Notes under the pieces: generated by a model
Seen by the model: the letters and a program-made list of their open reading frames with translations, nothing else
Told to the model about the DNA's origin: nothing
The model's database searches: none
Made by a program: the position numbers and the translations under genes
Origin: Entoloma clypeatum
Lineage: Eukaryota; Basidiomycota; Agaricomycetes; Agaricales; Entolomataceae
Assembly: GCA_963565915.1 (NCBI GenBank)
Contig: OY751493.1
Coordinates: 1,612,001-1,676,000, forward strand
Reading direction: 5' to 3'
Length of the DNA: 64,000 nt
Shown: piece after piece, positions 20,621-30,886 of the stretch
Position numbering within the stretch: position 1 is the first letter of the stretch
Layout: the number at the start of each line of letters is the position of its first letter

Positions 20621-21812
20621 GGCCTCCTCCTGTTCAGATCCCCAGACAAAGAGTTCACTATTCGCGTCAACTTGACTAGAGGTTCCGCCTTCTTCGCGAA
20701 GTCTCTAATAAAGTTTCGACAAGTGCCAGCCGTTCCAAGGAACGACCGCACATCATGTATATCTTTGCAAGGTCCCCAGCGGCTTATAACTCCGAACCTA
20801 TCTATCTGTCTCGGGTCTCCGTCCTTCGTACGTGCAACGATGGCCAACTACCACTATCTCGCTCACACATACTAGCGACTTATACCCAGAGAATGTTCCT
20901 CCACTATACCACATTCTCTGTAACACTCTATTCACATTCTGTACATGTTCCCATACAAATCGCCTAATGCCTGGATTTTCTTCTATAGTTTCGTATCTGC
21001 CATCAGGCAACTCGTATCGCGTAGATGGGCCGCGAAGCGCCACATCATCGATGTAGGGAAGAGTAACATCTGGCATTTTGTCCTGCAATATATGTGTAAC
21101 ATCATTGTGAAAGATCAGTACCGAATTTGTCCAACCTATTGGTAAAGTAACCAATCTTTGAGCACTGAATGGCATCTGAAATGTAGTCAAGTTGCGAGAC
21201 TGGACTGCTAACTTTCGCTCGTCATATCCCACATAGAGATCGAACATTCCACCACAAGCACATCCCGCAAAATGGTTGGCTAATTCCTCTGTTGCCGGGG
21301 GAAGGCCCGAATGTGCTATAGTGACTTGGTTCAACAGTTCTAAACTGTGGACGATACAGAGACTCTTGCCATCCTTTTTCAATACACAGAACCACCAGGA
21401 CCTGTATGAGGAATTCGACGGTTCGTACACGCCCGTGGCCATCTTCGTCCTTATTATCTTACACACTTCATCATGTATCCCAGGCGGGATAGGAATATTT
21501 CTTAGTACCCACGGAGTGTGCGGTACCACGGGTATCTGTACCGGAGGAAAGAAATCCTTGCGAAAGCTACCACGCTGAATCATCCCATGCAAATGCTTGA
21601 TTCTGTTCACTCAATAAATGATGTACTAGTTTCATTTCTTCTTTCCAGAGAAAATCATGGTCGCGTATACTGTCCATGTGCTCCATCCTTTCCTGGGTGT
21701 AGCGACCCTTGGGCGCAAACCCCGGTGGTTTTGAGTTCAACTTTGGTAACTCAGCAAGGGGGTCCCCTTTTATCTCGCGAACTATGTGAAATGTCTCGGA
21801 CAACTCTCCCAA
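20608..21812 (-). pseudogene. Gyp-G reverse transcriptase, frameshifted
   Basis: RT spread over three frames: 21567-21812, 20798-21610 and 20608-20847. Recognisable parts are the entry region (PHTPWVLRNIPIPPGIHD), the LPIGWTNSVLIFHNDVTHIL block and YIDD (catalytic Asp pair, in TLPYIDDVALRGP), then GTFSGYKS and FLGTAGTCRNFI of the connection. The wording of the WTNS/YIDD blocks is the form I know from large basidiomycete Gypsy polyproteins. At least three one- or two-base frame changes (near 21580, 20810, 20650) break it. Sequencing errors cannot be excluded. Confidence 0.8.
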
Positions 21813-22111
21813 TACTGGTCACACCTTTTTGTCGACGGGTTTATATTTCTTGCCCACTAGCACTTGTACAATCCCACCATGATATTGGTCTAATATTTCT
21901 CATTCATCATCGCAAAGCCATTCTGGATGTTCCTTCGATTTTCCCTCCCAATATGCCCCTAAAAGGGCCTGTGCGTTCTCGTCCGCGACACTATCTCGCG
22001 ACGCTTCGAGATACAGGTCTCTAATTTTGTCTCTTGTAAATTTTCCATTTTCCGCAATGCCATAAGCCACTATATATGGTCTCTCGATATCGCTAGAATC
22101 AATGTTTATAA

Positions 22112-23215
22112 TTATCTCTCCCTGGTGGCCGACCAGTTCATCGAAGATTGAAAACCCATACCATCTGATTCAGTGGTGGGCTGTTTCCTCTTCAATAGAT
22201 CAGGATCCTTTCCTCGTTCCGACATCGCGATCGTGATCTTCTGACTAGTATTTGGACACTTGATGGTCAGGAGTTGTCCTCCATCTCTATCATTTTGATA
22301 ACTACTACAAGTTACCACCTCGAAAGATCGTCCCAAAAGCACTCTATAGGCTGGCTCATTTATAATATGGACCTGCAGATAGACTACAATGTGATCAAAA
22401 CGGAACGGCACGTTTCGTGATAGTCCCAGCGACTTTTTGATTTGCTTATTGGCACTTTGCATATGGATGCATATGTCTGGGTCCCACGAAAGCCTCATCG
22501 CGACGGCTGCAGCCTTCGACATCGAGACGATCTGGGAGCCTCCATCAAGAATACACTGTTCTTCCATCATTCCATTCACCACGGCACTTACTGTCCAGAG
22601 ACTCTGTGATTCCTGTGCGACATATACTGGTTTAGGTGCTGTCCCAGGCGGCAAACTCTCAAGATACTGTAAGATGGGGTCTGAGATGACCACCAAACTG
22701 ACAGGTAGGTTGTTTACAGTCTGTTCCATGATCATGAACGACGCCACTGGCAATTCATCTACTTTAACTATATCTTCTAGTTCATTTGTTTGGGCAAACT
22801 TTGTCCAATATGATAACTGGCTGTCGTCCATTGAATCTAGTAGGTTCAACGCTCGAATATTCGCAGGTAGTCTCTTCCTAGTCAATAGCTTTTGCAATTC
22901 CTCTTGTACTACTTTATCTGCCCTCAATAAATCACCCAATGCAATCGTGATCGGAGTCTCGAGCACTGCCGAGACCGCGACACCCTTCGATTGTTCTTCG
23001 ATAGGTGCCTTGCTGTGAAACGCCGGGCCCTTTTGATCAACTTCGGGGATGGTCTCGCGGTCTGGTCTTTTATTTTTACCAAGGGGAACGAAAGCGACTT
23101 CTGGTACATCACAAAATGGCAAATCAACTGTTGGTCTAGTGACTTCTTCGCGGGTAAACGCTCGGTCACTATCTTTTTGGGTGACAGACCTTGTCTTGGC
23201 CGATGGCTTCGGCAT
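22112..23215 (-). CDS. Gyp-G protease region
   Basis: A 367-codon frame. The C-terminal half has a retropepsin-like segment, CILDGGSQIVSMSKAAA (Asp-Gly-Gly instead of the usual Asp-Ser/Thr-Gly), and downstream VLLGRSFEVVT. The N-terminal half is a long charged linker between gag and protease. The DGG variant may be active or decayed. Upstream sequence from 23216 to 23397 is an acidic linker in a broken frame. Confidence 0.7.
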   Translation of the reverse strand: MPKPSAKTRSVTQKDSDRAFTREEVTRPTVDLPFCDVPEVAFVPLGKNKRPDRETIPEVDQKGPAFHSKAPIEEQSKGVAVSAVLETPITIALGDLLRADKVVQEELQKLLTRKRLPANIRALNLLDSMDDSQLSYWTKFAQTNELEDIVKVDELPVASFMIMEQTVNNLPVSLVVISDPILQYLESLPPGTAPKPVYVAQESQSLWTVSAVVNGMMEEQCILDGGSQIVSMSKAAAVAMRLSWDPDICIHMQSANKQIKKSLGLSRNVPFRFDHIVVYLQVHIINEPAYRVLLGRSFEVVTCSSYQNDRDGGQLLTIKCPNTSQKITIAMSERGKDPDLLKRKQPTTESDGMGFQSSMNWSATRER

Positions 23216-23397
23216 TAACTCAGGTTCTGGCTCATCATCATCGCTATCTACTTCCTCGACTTCTTCAATATCTTTTTCTATTTCATTTTCTGTTTCACTA
23301 TCTGGGTCTCGGTTTTCAGTCCGTTTCTCCGGCGATTTGGCACGATCCTTTTCAACCCTAGACCTTGATGGAATCTGCTTCGCCTTCCTTGAACGTT

Positions 23398-24756
23398 CTA
23401 AAAACCCGATTCCTTCTTAGCGTTCCCCAACTGGGTGACTACGAATTGACTGATGTCCTGCATCGCTTTAGTCATCACAAGGAATGCCTCCTGCATATCA
23501 GGCTTTCCCGAAGTACCCTCAGGCTCATTGCTGGGTAACTGTTGCTGGGCTGGCATCATTCCCAGCATCGCGACTCGATTATGCAACGCCGCATTCTGGG
23601 GAACTGGGTTTGATATTCCAGATATAAAAGAATTCTGGACTGGGGTATAGTGCACGGGAACCGCCGGAGGAGTACCGTACGGTTGTGTATACATATTGAA
23701 ATTATTAAATGGCTGCTGAACCGGGTTTAACGGTGGGATTGCCGTACCGGCCTGTTGTTGCACTAAGAGATTGTTCAATGCCGCGATCTGTTGGTCGCAC
23801 TTGGCCATCCCTTCTTGCATCAACCGCAGATTCTCGTCTCGCTGATCGCGAGGCTTATTCATAAACAGAGAGTAGTCTGAATTGTCCTGTATTTGCGCAA
23901 GGTTAAGTACGCCAGGAGCTTGCTCATCTTCGAAATATCCTTGATACAATTGCTTATTGGCCGACAATTGCTCTATCCGATCCTTCTGACTAATATTACT
24001 AGGCTCGCGAGGAATGTAGCCTCCGTCTGGCAAACGGATCCCTTGTGGGGTGGCTTTGATTTTTCCTTGCGCTAGATGCGTCTGAAGTTCGGTACACTCT
24101 CGAAGGAAATGGTGCGGCTTGTAGCAATAGTGACAACATCCCGGAGGCGCCCCACCACTGGGTGCCGCTCGCGGTTCCTGTTTGTACTGTTGCTGAGGGC
24201 CTGCCTGCATCGCTTGAAGTGTTTTCATAATTCCTTGCGTAGATTTCTCGAAGCCTTCAACCCTATCGGTCAACAATGCCTGACTCTGCACCACAGACTC
24301 AAGCATTTGTTCGATCTTTACCGCCGATGACAGATTGGACATAGGAATTGCAACATTGGAGGGAGTGGCTCGCGACATATAATTATTGGAAGCGGTGAAA
24401 CCGTTATGGTGCCTCGCCATTTTCTTGACAATTTCTATCATGTCACTCAAGTCTACAAGATTATCCTGATGTCTTACCGCTGCTGCCGTGGCATTATTTG
24501 CTGTGGCCGCGGTGTCCATCATGGACAATCTCAACTTGACCGCTTCTGTGAAGCCGTCATTTAAACAACTCAAGAACGTCCCCACGAGCTCACAATTGGA
24601 GATACAACCATTCACACCAGTCAGTTTCTTAGCTTCAGCTTTGAAACTATGTTTCAGGGACATAATTTCATCTAAATTGCCTAATCCAAGACGACTGTGC
24701 TCCTTGCAGATACTTGATAATCTGGCCAAGGTACCATCGTGTCCGCTCGCCACCAC
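23398..24756 (-). CDS. gag: Gyp-G Gag, main part
   Basis: 452 codons. A helical capsid-like region is followed by a single zinc knuckle of variant form, CHYCYKPHHFLREC, then a long Gln/Pro-rich region (NPVQQPFNNFNMYTQPYG). Gag packages element RNA in the virus-like particle. The frame continues from 24771-25246 across a frameshift at about 24760-24770, so the open frame is not the full Gag. Confidence 0.78.
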   Translation of the reverse strand: MVASGHDGTLARLSSICKEHSRLGLGNLDEIMSLKHSFKAEAKKLTGVNGCISNCELVGTFLSCLNDGFTEAVKLRLSMMDTAATANNATAAAVRHQDNLVDLSDMIEIVKKMARHHNGFTASNNYMSRATPSNVAIPMSNLSSAVKIEQMLESVVQSQALLTDRVEGFEKSTQGIMKTLQAMQAGPQQQYKQEPRAAPSGGAPPGCCHYCYKPHHFLRECTELQTHLAQGKIKATPQGIRLPDGGYIPREPSNISQKDRIEQLSANKQLYQGYFEDEQAPGVLNLAQIQDNSDYSLFMNKPRDQRDENLRLMQEGMAKCDQQIAALNNLLVQQQAGTAIPPLNPVQQPFNNFNMYTQPYGTPPAVPVHYTPVQNSFISGISNPVPQNAALHNRVAMLGMMPAQQQLPSNEPEGTSGKPDMQEAFLVMTKAMQDISQFVVTQLGNAKKESGF

Positions 24757-24770
24757 TGGGTAGTTGTTTA

Positions 24771-25246
24771 TTAACTCTTTCTTATACTCCTCCCATGTTC
24801 CTGTAGCATAGGAATCGAGGGTTGTCCCTTCTTCTTCAGAGACACTATCTGCATAGCCTCAATTAACTTTTTCTTTTCCACGGCATCGGTTATACCTGTG
24901 TGGTCAAAGCAGATTTCGACTTCATCGATAAATCTTAAAAGCTTGGAGGCCTTTTCTTTATCAAATCTTGGTGCTCCTCGTTCACTTCGACGCAGCATTC
25001 TCGAACCATTCCTTGGTGCAGTTGCTGCAACATTCTGGTATTTGTAGCCATTGTATATGTCGACAATTGACTGTTAAGATTTTGATTTTGAGTTTCTATT
25101 GGTTGCACAATGGATACTGAATGCTCTCGCAATGCTAGTAGCCTTTCTGATTCAAGGTTTTCTAGTATTCTCCTTCGAGTATGCTTTATGGGCTCTTTGA
25201 GAGGTCCTACTAGTTCTGCTCCTGCTTTCGATAGACTACGGGTCAC
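24771..25246 (-). pseudogene. Gyp-G Gag, N-terminal part in two frames
   Basis: Two overlapping frames (24935-25246, then 24771-24998) give the start of Gag: KEKASKLLRFIDEVEICFDH is typical of the N-terminal capsid domain in these elements. The two changes of frame suggest small indels. The start codon is not certain. Confidence 0.65.
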
Positions 25247-25535
25247 GCGCTCGCGAGCCGTTTCAATAGATTGTGAATTTGTTGCTTTTGAAGATGATGC
25301 TTTTAGAGATGTTGTCTTTGGGTTATGACCACTCGCGAGACCTCTTTTATGAACTGGAGGCTTCCATGAGTTTGCTTCAACGTGTTTGCTGGTAGATGCA
25401 ACAGTGGGTTTGCTTGTAGAGGACAGGGTTATCTCTCAAGTGAGAACTATAACTAAATTCCTTGAGAGGAACTGTATCGAGCCGACACTGAGTAAATTTG
25501 TTATTTTAGAACCACCCCTCGCGGTGGGCTCCAGA

Positions 25536-26817
25536 TGAAACGAAGAAAGTGAGTCTGGGGATGAGTGCGAGCGATATCTCTATCACACACACAAACACCA
25601 AACACAACAACGAAGACCAAACAAGTCTCACGATGCGTACTTCTCAATCAATATAGTTCGGGGTGATGAGTGGGATCACTCAGGATGTGACTCTTTCAAA
25701 CAACAATTGAATAACTCGTTTAGCGATGGCTCAATAAGTCTTGAACAAGACTTAGAGATAGTTCTCAATAGATAATGAACCGAGGTTTGTGATTTCCTAA
25801 CCAACAAGACTTCGCGAACACGATCTCGACCGAATACGAACACGACAATGACCAATACGACTGATAGATAACACAATTTGATGATTGACAAGTTCTCGAA
25901 CACACAAAACACAATCGCGACTGACTTCCGATGCAAACCAAATGATCTTGAGGCTTCAATGATACTCGCGAATGACGACAGATGCACAAGACAAATGCTA
26001 TCAATTCTGGGGCACAATCTAACCTACCTATCTACGACAAAACTACGAGATTTTATACATGAGCAGCAATAAATATAGAAAAAGGTTGCATGTGGTATCA
26101 ATAAATGGTATCCAGTCAAATGACCTCCACTAAAGTCGTTTCGATGCGCCCATGTGGTAGACAACGCCACAGGTACGCCTCTTTTCCATATCCGAACCTC
26201 TGCCGTACTGGAGAGGCCACTATTTCAATAACTTGGTTTTGCGATGTACCCGGGACGATGCTGACTAGTTACCGTGAGGTATCAACTGCATCAATTAAGG
26301 GTCGCCTCGGTAAGCCACCCATCAGATTCGATCTCTATCAAAGTTCACCATACAGTAAGATCACATTGATCGCGATGTATCAAACCCGATCTCGGTCTGT
26401 ATCATCCGATGTCATTTCGATATTCCCGATACGGACAATTTGGACGTGAAGGGCAGTGCACGTTGACCAAACCTCTCGCGAGAATGTCTCTGGTCAAGCC
26501 CCGACGTATAGTAGACAGTGCTAGTGTCATCGATAATTCCAATATAACCCATCTCCTTGTTTCACGCTTCGTCGCGAGAGGCACTCAATAGTCTTTTCTA
26601 TCTCGCGAGACAATCCCATAGCTCTCGAGTATCATAGCTAAGCCCATAGTGGTGACCAGCGCTATGTCCTACATTGCCAGGGTCGCTGGTCTCTCTCTAA
26701 CGTCGCCACTAAGTCCTCAGAATCGGAGCTCATCTAGGACTCTCTATATCCCTTAGAGATAGTGTGAAAGGGTGCAAATGCGCAGATTTTAGGCCTAGAC
26801 GCAGCACGGCCTTATCA
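25536..26817 (-). repeat. 5' LTR of Gyp-G
   Basis: 1282 bp, paired with 12755-14036; target duplication GCGT follows at 26818-26821. Near-identical LTRs indicate a recent insertion or later gene conversion. Confidence 0.93.
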
Positions 26818-27511
26818 GCGTGCATCACGTGCACATCAAATGTGTCAAATATATGTAAACAAACTCAAAAAACATCGCATTTCTCCTTAATATGGCTACA
26901 CAGGAGGAAGTCAGCTTACAGACTATATCAATTATGTGGCAGAGTATCATATGTCAATAAATATGTGTTGATTTTATGGAATGATGCCACAGATTTTAAG
27001 TCATAGAGGTGCCATGCTCTACACCAAATAATAGTAAACAATGCGCAAAATGCATCGCGCAGGCACGCACAGTGCCTTCCTCATGGCCTAATAATAGTTT
27101 GAAAGTGATAGAACTACTTATGGGATATGTATTCACCTCCTGACACACTTTGTATGATTTTTAGAAGTCTAGATAAGATAGAAATAATGAAATGTGCAGA
27201 TTTCAGAAAAAGTGCTATATCTCCCCAAGGAATGAACCAAATTTGAAAAACAAATGTGCTATAAGATCCCCTGAATGTGGAGAATCCAAAGCTGGAATAA
27301 ATTTTTTTGGTCAGATTTTCGACCTATTTTGCTCATATTCACCTCATCAAGTCCTTTAATTTTATTTGAAGGGTCTGAATAGGTTTACATACACTGTTTC
27401 AATAGCATATGTATAGTATATTTAGAGTACAAATGTTGTGCAAAGGAGGAAGCTAGAAAATGTTGTTTTTTGTGTTTGAAAACACCATGCCACACTGTTC
27501 ATCACGATTTA
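26818..27511 (+). repeat. GTGTT element copy C, body after Gyp-G
   Basis: Continues 12754 and matches 11522-12212 of copy B. It ends at the TA target (27510-27511) of Tc1 copy 1. The missing half of the same body lies inverted at 30620-30886. No gene. Confidence 0.85.
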
Positions 27512-29130
27512 CAGTGCCTCACAAAACTGATTCAATGTTTGTTGCTTTTTGAATACCTTCAAGATAACTCTGCAAAGAATACCAATTGAATTAAATCTTT
27601 GGTATATAATTGAAAGCCCTACTTCAGGGCTTTCAGAATATAAAGGAATCATATAATTTAGATCAGAATCCATGGAGATATGATTAAATTAAATCAGCAA
27701 CTCATTGAATCAGTTTTGTGAGTACCTATGGCAATTATCAGAATCAAATGCTTCACTGGTTGTATGGTAACCAGTTGTCATGACTTACTGATGGAACTTG
27801 AATAGAACCCTGATGGGTTGTCAAGGAAAGTTGTATAAGAAGAATCCAACCTCAACAGCCTCCATAATTAATCATGTGCCCTATCTCCTCTTCCCACAAG
27901 GAAAACATTCTTTCTCTGGCCTCCAATGGTCACTCCACTTGTCATATTGCCTCTAACCTGGGTGTCAGCCAACCAACTGTCTCCAGAGTGCTTCAGAATC
28001 TTCTTCCTGATCGCAATCTCTCTTCTGGTGGTCGTCCATCCAAGCTTTCTCCCACCAACACATGAAACATACTTTCACAAATCACCTCAGGGAGAGCCTC
28101 CAATGCTGTGCAGGCTACCAAACACATCAACACTGTCATCTCCAGTCCTGTCTCCCCAGCAACTGTGAGAAGGGTTCTCAGAAAACATGAATTCAAGGCT
28201 GTAACAAAGAAGAAAAGACCTTTCTTAAAGGCCATACATCGGAAGAGGCGGTTGGCATTTGCTATGAAGCACAGGGAATGGACAGTGGAGGACTGGAAGA
28301 AGGTCATTTGGTCAGATGAGACCAAAATCAACAGGTTTGGGTCAGATGGCAAGGAATGGGTCTGGAAAAAGAAGGGTGAGGGGCTTATTGAAAGAGAGGT
28401 TCAGGGCACAGTCAAGTTTGGGGGAGGAAATATTATGGTTTGGGGTTGTATGGATTGGGAAGGTGTGGGGAGACTTGCAGAGGTTGAGGGGAGAATGGAT
28501 GCTGATCAGTATGTGTCCATTTTGGAGGACAATTTGCTGCCCAGCATGGAGGAGAGTGGAATCTCTGAAGAGGAGATCATTTTTCAGCAGGACAATGACC
28601 CTAAGCACACCTCCAAGAAGGCCAAAAAATGGATGGACAGCAAGAATATTGCTCTGCTGGATTGGCCTGCACAGTCCCCAGACCTCAATCCTATTGAACA
28701 CCTCTGGGTTCATATTAAAAGGAAGTTGAATGAATATCCAACACCACCCAAGGGAGTCTGGGAGATTTGGGACAGAGCAGCAGAGGTGTGGAATAATATA
28801 GAGCCAGAAGTGTGTCAAAACCTGATAGAAAGTATGCCAAGAAGGGTAGAGGCAGTAATCAAAGCTAAGGAGGGTAATACCAAGTACTAAAGTATAAAAT
28901 ACTGTATTTATTGTACATACTCACAAAACTGATTCAATGAGTCCCTGGAGTAATTTGATCATATATTGATCATTTCTTATGGGAATTACATAATTATTGC
29001 AGATTCCGAGAGTCCTGAAGCAGGGCCTTTAACCAGGTACCAATACCTTCTTTTGATTGGCATTATTTGCAAAGTTATTTTGAAGGTATTCACAAAGTAG
29101 CAAACATTGAATCAGTTTTGTGAGGCACTG
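27512..29130 (+). mobile_element. Tc1-like transposon, copy 1
   Basis: 1619 bp starting CAGTGCCTCACAAAACTGAT and ending in its inverse, flanked by TA. Each terminal arm is about 210 bp and holds a second, inner copy of the CTCACAAAACTGATTCAATG word in inverted orientation, a structure like that of IR/DR-type Tc1 elements. It encodes a DD34E transposase. Copy 2 (30887-32505) has the same length and is in the opposite orientation. Confidence 0.95.
27874..28890 (+). pseudogene. Tc1-like transposase, one in-frame TGA (copy 1)
   Basis: 338 codons in one frame. The N-terminal helix-turn-helix region (HIASNLGVSQPTVSRVL) is followed by GRPSK. A TGA at about 28063-28065 separates it from the second HTH and catalytic part. 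DD34E triad: VIWSDETK, FQQDNDPKH and SPDLNPIEHLW, with exactly 34 residues between the second Asp and the Glu. The TGA is shared with copy 2, so it predates the last transposition or was copied by gene conversion; CGA is the likely ancestor. Without readthrough only the 260-residue catalytic part could be made. Confidence 0.85.
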
Positions 29131-29132
29131 TA

Positions 29133-29718
29133 CATTGGTGGATCTGGTCCCGGAATAGACTAGCCATCATCTGAGAGAACGTTCCCGGGGAGTTGCAAAG
29201 ACCGAAAAACATGACCAATGGTTCAAACAATCCTCGACTGGTGAGGAAGGCAGCTTTCCATTCATCGCCCTCCTTAATCCAAACATTGTTATAGCCCCAC
29301 ATGATGTCCATCTTATTGAAGTAGACTGCATCTTCCAGCACGTCCAAGAGATTGGATAATCATGGGAGTGGGAACTTGTCTTTGACCATGAATTTATTGA
29401 CCATGCGGTAATCTTGTACCAATCGTTTGGAACCATCCTTCTTGTTGATGAAGAAGCAAGGGGAGGCATAAGGGGATTTAAATGGGCGGATCTTTCCTGT
29501 TGCTAGACCCTCATCGATGAATGCATCCAATTCCTCTTGTTCCTTTTGTGTCATAGGATATGTATTTCCCCCTAGTTCCTTTGGTGGTCCAGTGTAAGTT
29601 CGATACCATGGTCCCACTCCCTTTCCTTCGGGATCTTATCAAAGTTCTCCTTCTCAAAGAGATGAGCAAATTGTTCAACATATGAGGGTTGTTTGGTTGT
29701 GGGAGGTGGTGTGGGAGT
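29133..29718 (-). pseudogene. Gyp-A copy 2, RT segment A (inverted)
   Basis: Matches Gyp-A copy 1 from about 5144 to 5733 on the minus strand (PMTQKEQEELDAFIDEG, QDYRMVNKF, FGLCNSPGTFSQMMASL). It stops at a TA (29131-29132) exactly where 32506 continues (CVIYMDD...). The two pieces were one RT gene before Tc1 insertion and inversion. The left boundary is the TA-GTGTTT end of GTGTT element C. Confidence 0.9.
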
Positions 29719-30886
29719 AGTGTTTAAAGGTCCGATTCAGTCCGGTTTTTGACCCTCAAAATATTGAGACCGAGACTGAGACCGATTTTTTGGTTCACAT
29801 GATCTCGAAAAAACTGAACCAGACTGATGCAAGACCGGTGCATCGGTTCCATTTACCTCAAAGAAGTGAGACCGGACTGGTCTCAACTGGTTTAAACCAA
29901 TATATTACAAGTAAAATAAGACTAAGGACACGCGCGCACGTCATACTCCCTCAATTGGTCCTCCGTGGGCTCAGTCCGGCTCCATGTGCTCTGGGGCATG
30001 ACTCGATGCCATTGGGTGTGAAAGAGGGCCGTTGGGCACGTGTCGTGGCAGGTGCACGGTGCCGTATGGCGCGAAGGGAGGCCGTTGTGCGTGAAGGAAG
30101 GGTGCTGGGTGTGAGTCGACGGCGTTGAGGACGTGAGGCGGCCGTTGGGCATTAGAGGGGCTGTGGGGCACTAGTCAGGGCAGTTGGGCAAGAGGGGCAG
30201 CCGTTGGGCATGAAAGGCGGCTGTTGTGCGTGGGTTGATGGCATTGAGGGCAAAGGGATGGTGTTGGGGGCAAAGGGACGGCGTGGTGTGGGTCAATAGC
30301 AGTGGACGCAAGTCGGGACCATTGGGCGTGAAAGGCGGCCATTGGGCATGGGTCGACAGCATTGGGGGGCGAAGGGATGGCGTTGGGGGCGAAAGGACAG
30401 CATTGGGCATGGGTTGACACAATGAGGGCGAAGGGATGCCATTGGGCATGAGTTGGGACCGTTGGGCACAAAGGGACGCCGTTGGGTGCAAAGGGATGCT
30501 GTTGGACATGAAAGGTGGCCATTGGGCAGAAGAGAGGGCCGTTGGGCATGAGTGGTGGCCGTTATGCGCGAGTAGTGGCCCTTGGGCAGATGTGGTGGCC
30601 GGGTGGAGTGGTGGTGGGGGATAAAAAAAGGGTGGAAAGGTTTTGCTGGCAGTTATGGTTCGACTTTTGGCAATTGCTGAGCATGCTTGGCATCAATGCC
30701 GAGCCATGCACGTCGTTGAAAATTGTGCCCTCAATGCCCAAACTGTGGCACCAAAACCCACAAAAATAATTCTTACCTTATGTAGACATATCTAGAAACT
30801 CATAGGAAGTATATATAGAGTTATATACATGAGCTATGGATGGTAGAAAGTTGGTGCTCCAAATTGATGCATCAAAACACAATGTA
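29719..30886 (-). repeat. GTGTT element copy C, inverted remainder: CCGGT arm, minisatellite, body
   Basis: 29719-29920 is the CCGGT arm beginning GTGTTTAAAGGTCC. About 29985-30620 is a degenerate tandem array of GGCCGTTGGGCATGAG-like units, roughly 25-30 bp apart. 30620-30886 is the element body, which joins 27511 in copy B order. Proline/histidine-rich open frames here are by-products of the tandem array, not genes. Confidence 0.75.

Larger units (their letters stand above)
12755..26817 (-). mobile_element. Gyp-G: 14-kb Ty3/Gypsy retrotransposon with two antisense genes
   Basis: 14,063 bp with 1282-bp LTRs and a 4-bp target duplication (GCGC 12751-12754; GCGT 26818-26821, one CpG change). 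Gag-pol is on the minus strand (25246 to 18296). Between the end of pol and the 3' LTR lie about 4.2 kb holding two plus-strand genes with introns. A possible primer-binding site starts TGGAGCCCACCGCGAGG (25534 downward), 2 nt from the 5' LTR. A purine tract (minus strand TTAGTGTGGGGAAGA) lies next to the 3' LTR. Gag-pol has several frameshifts although the LTRs are over 99% identical. Confidence 0.92.

Noticed and set aside
12755..26817. Reading the two 1282-bp copies as a simple segmental duplication
   Set aside because: They have TG...CA ends, a 4-bp target duplication, a purine tract and primer-site-like sequence, and enclose gag-pol, so they are LTRs.
30171..30549. Pro/His-rich open frames in the minisatellite
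   Set aside because: Every frame of a tandem array stays open; no start context and no conservation.
29985..30620. CRISPR-like array
   Set aside because: Repeat units are degenerate, spacing is irregular, there are no unique spacers of constant length, and this is a eukaryotic genome.
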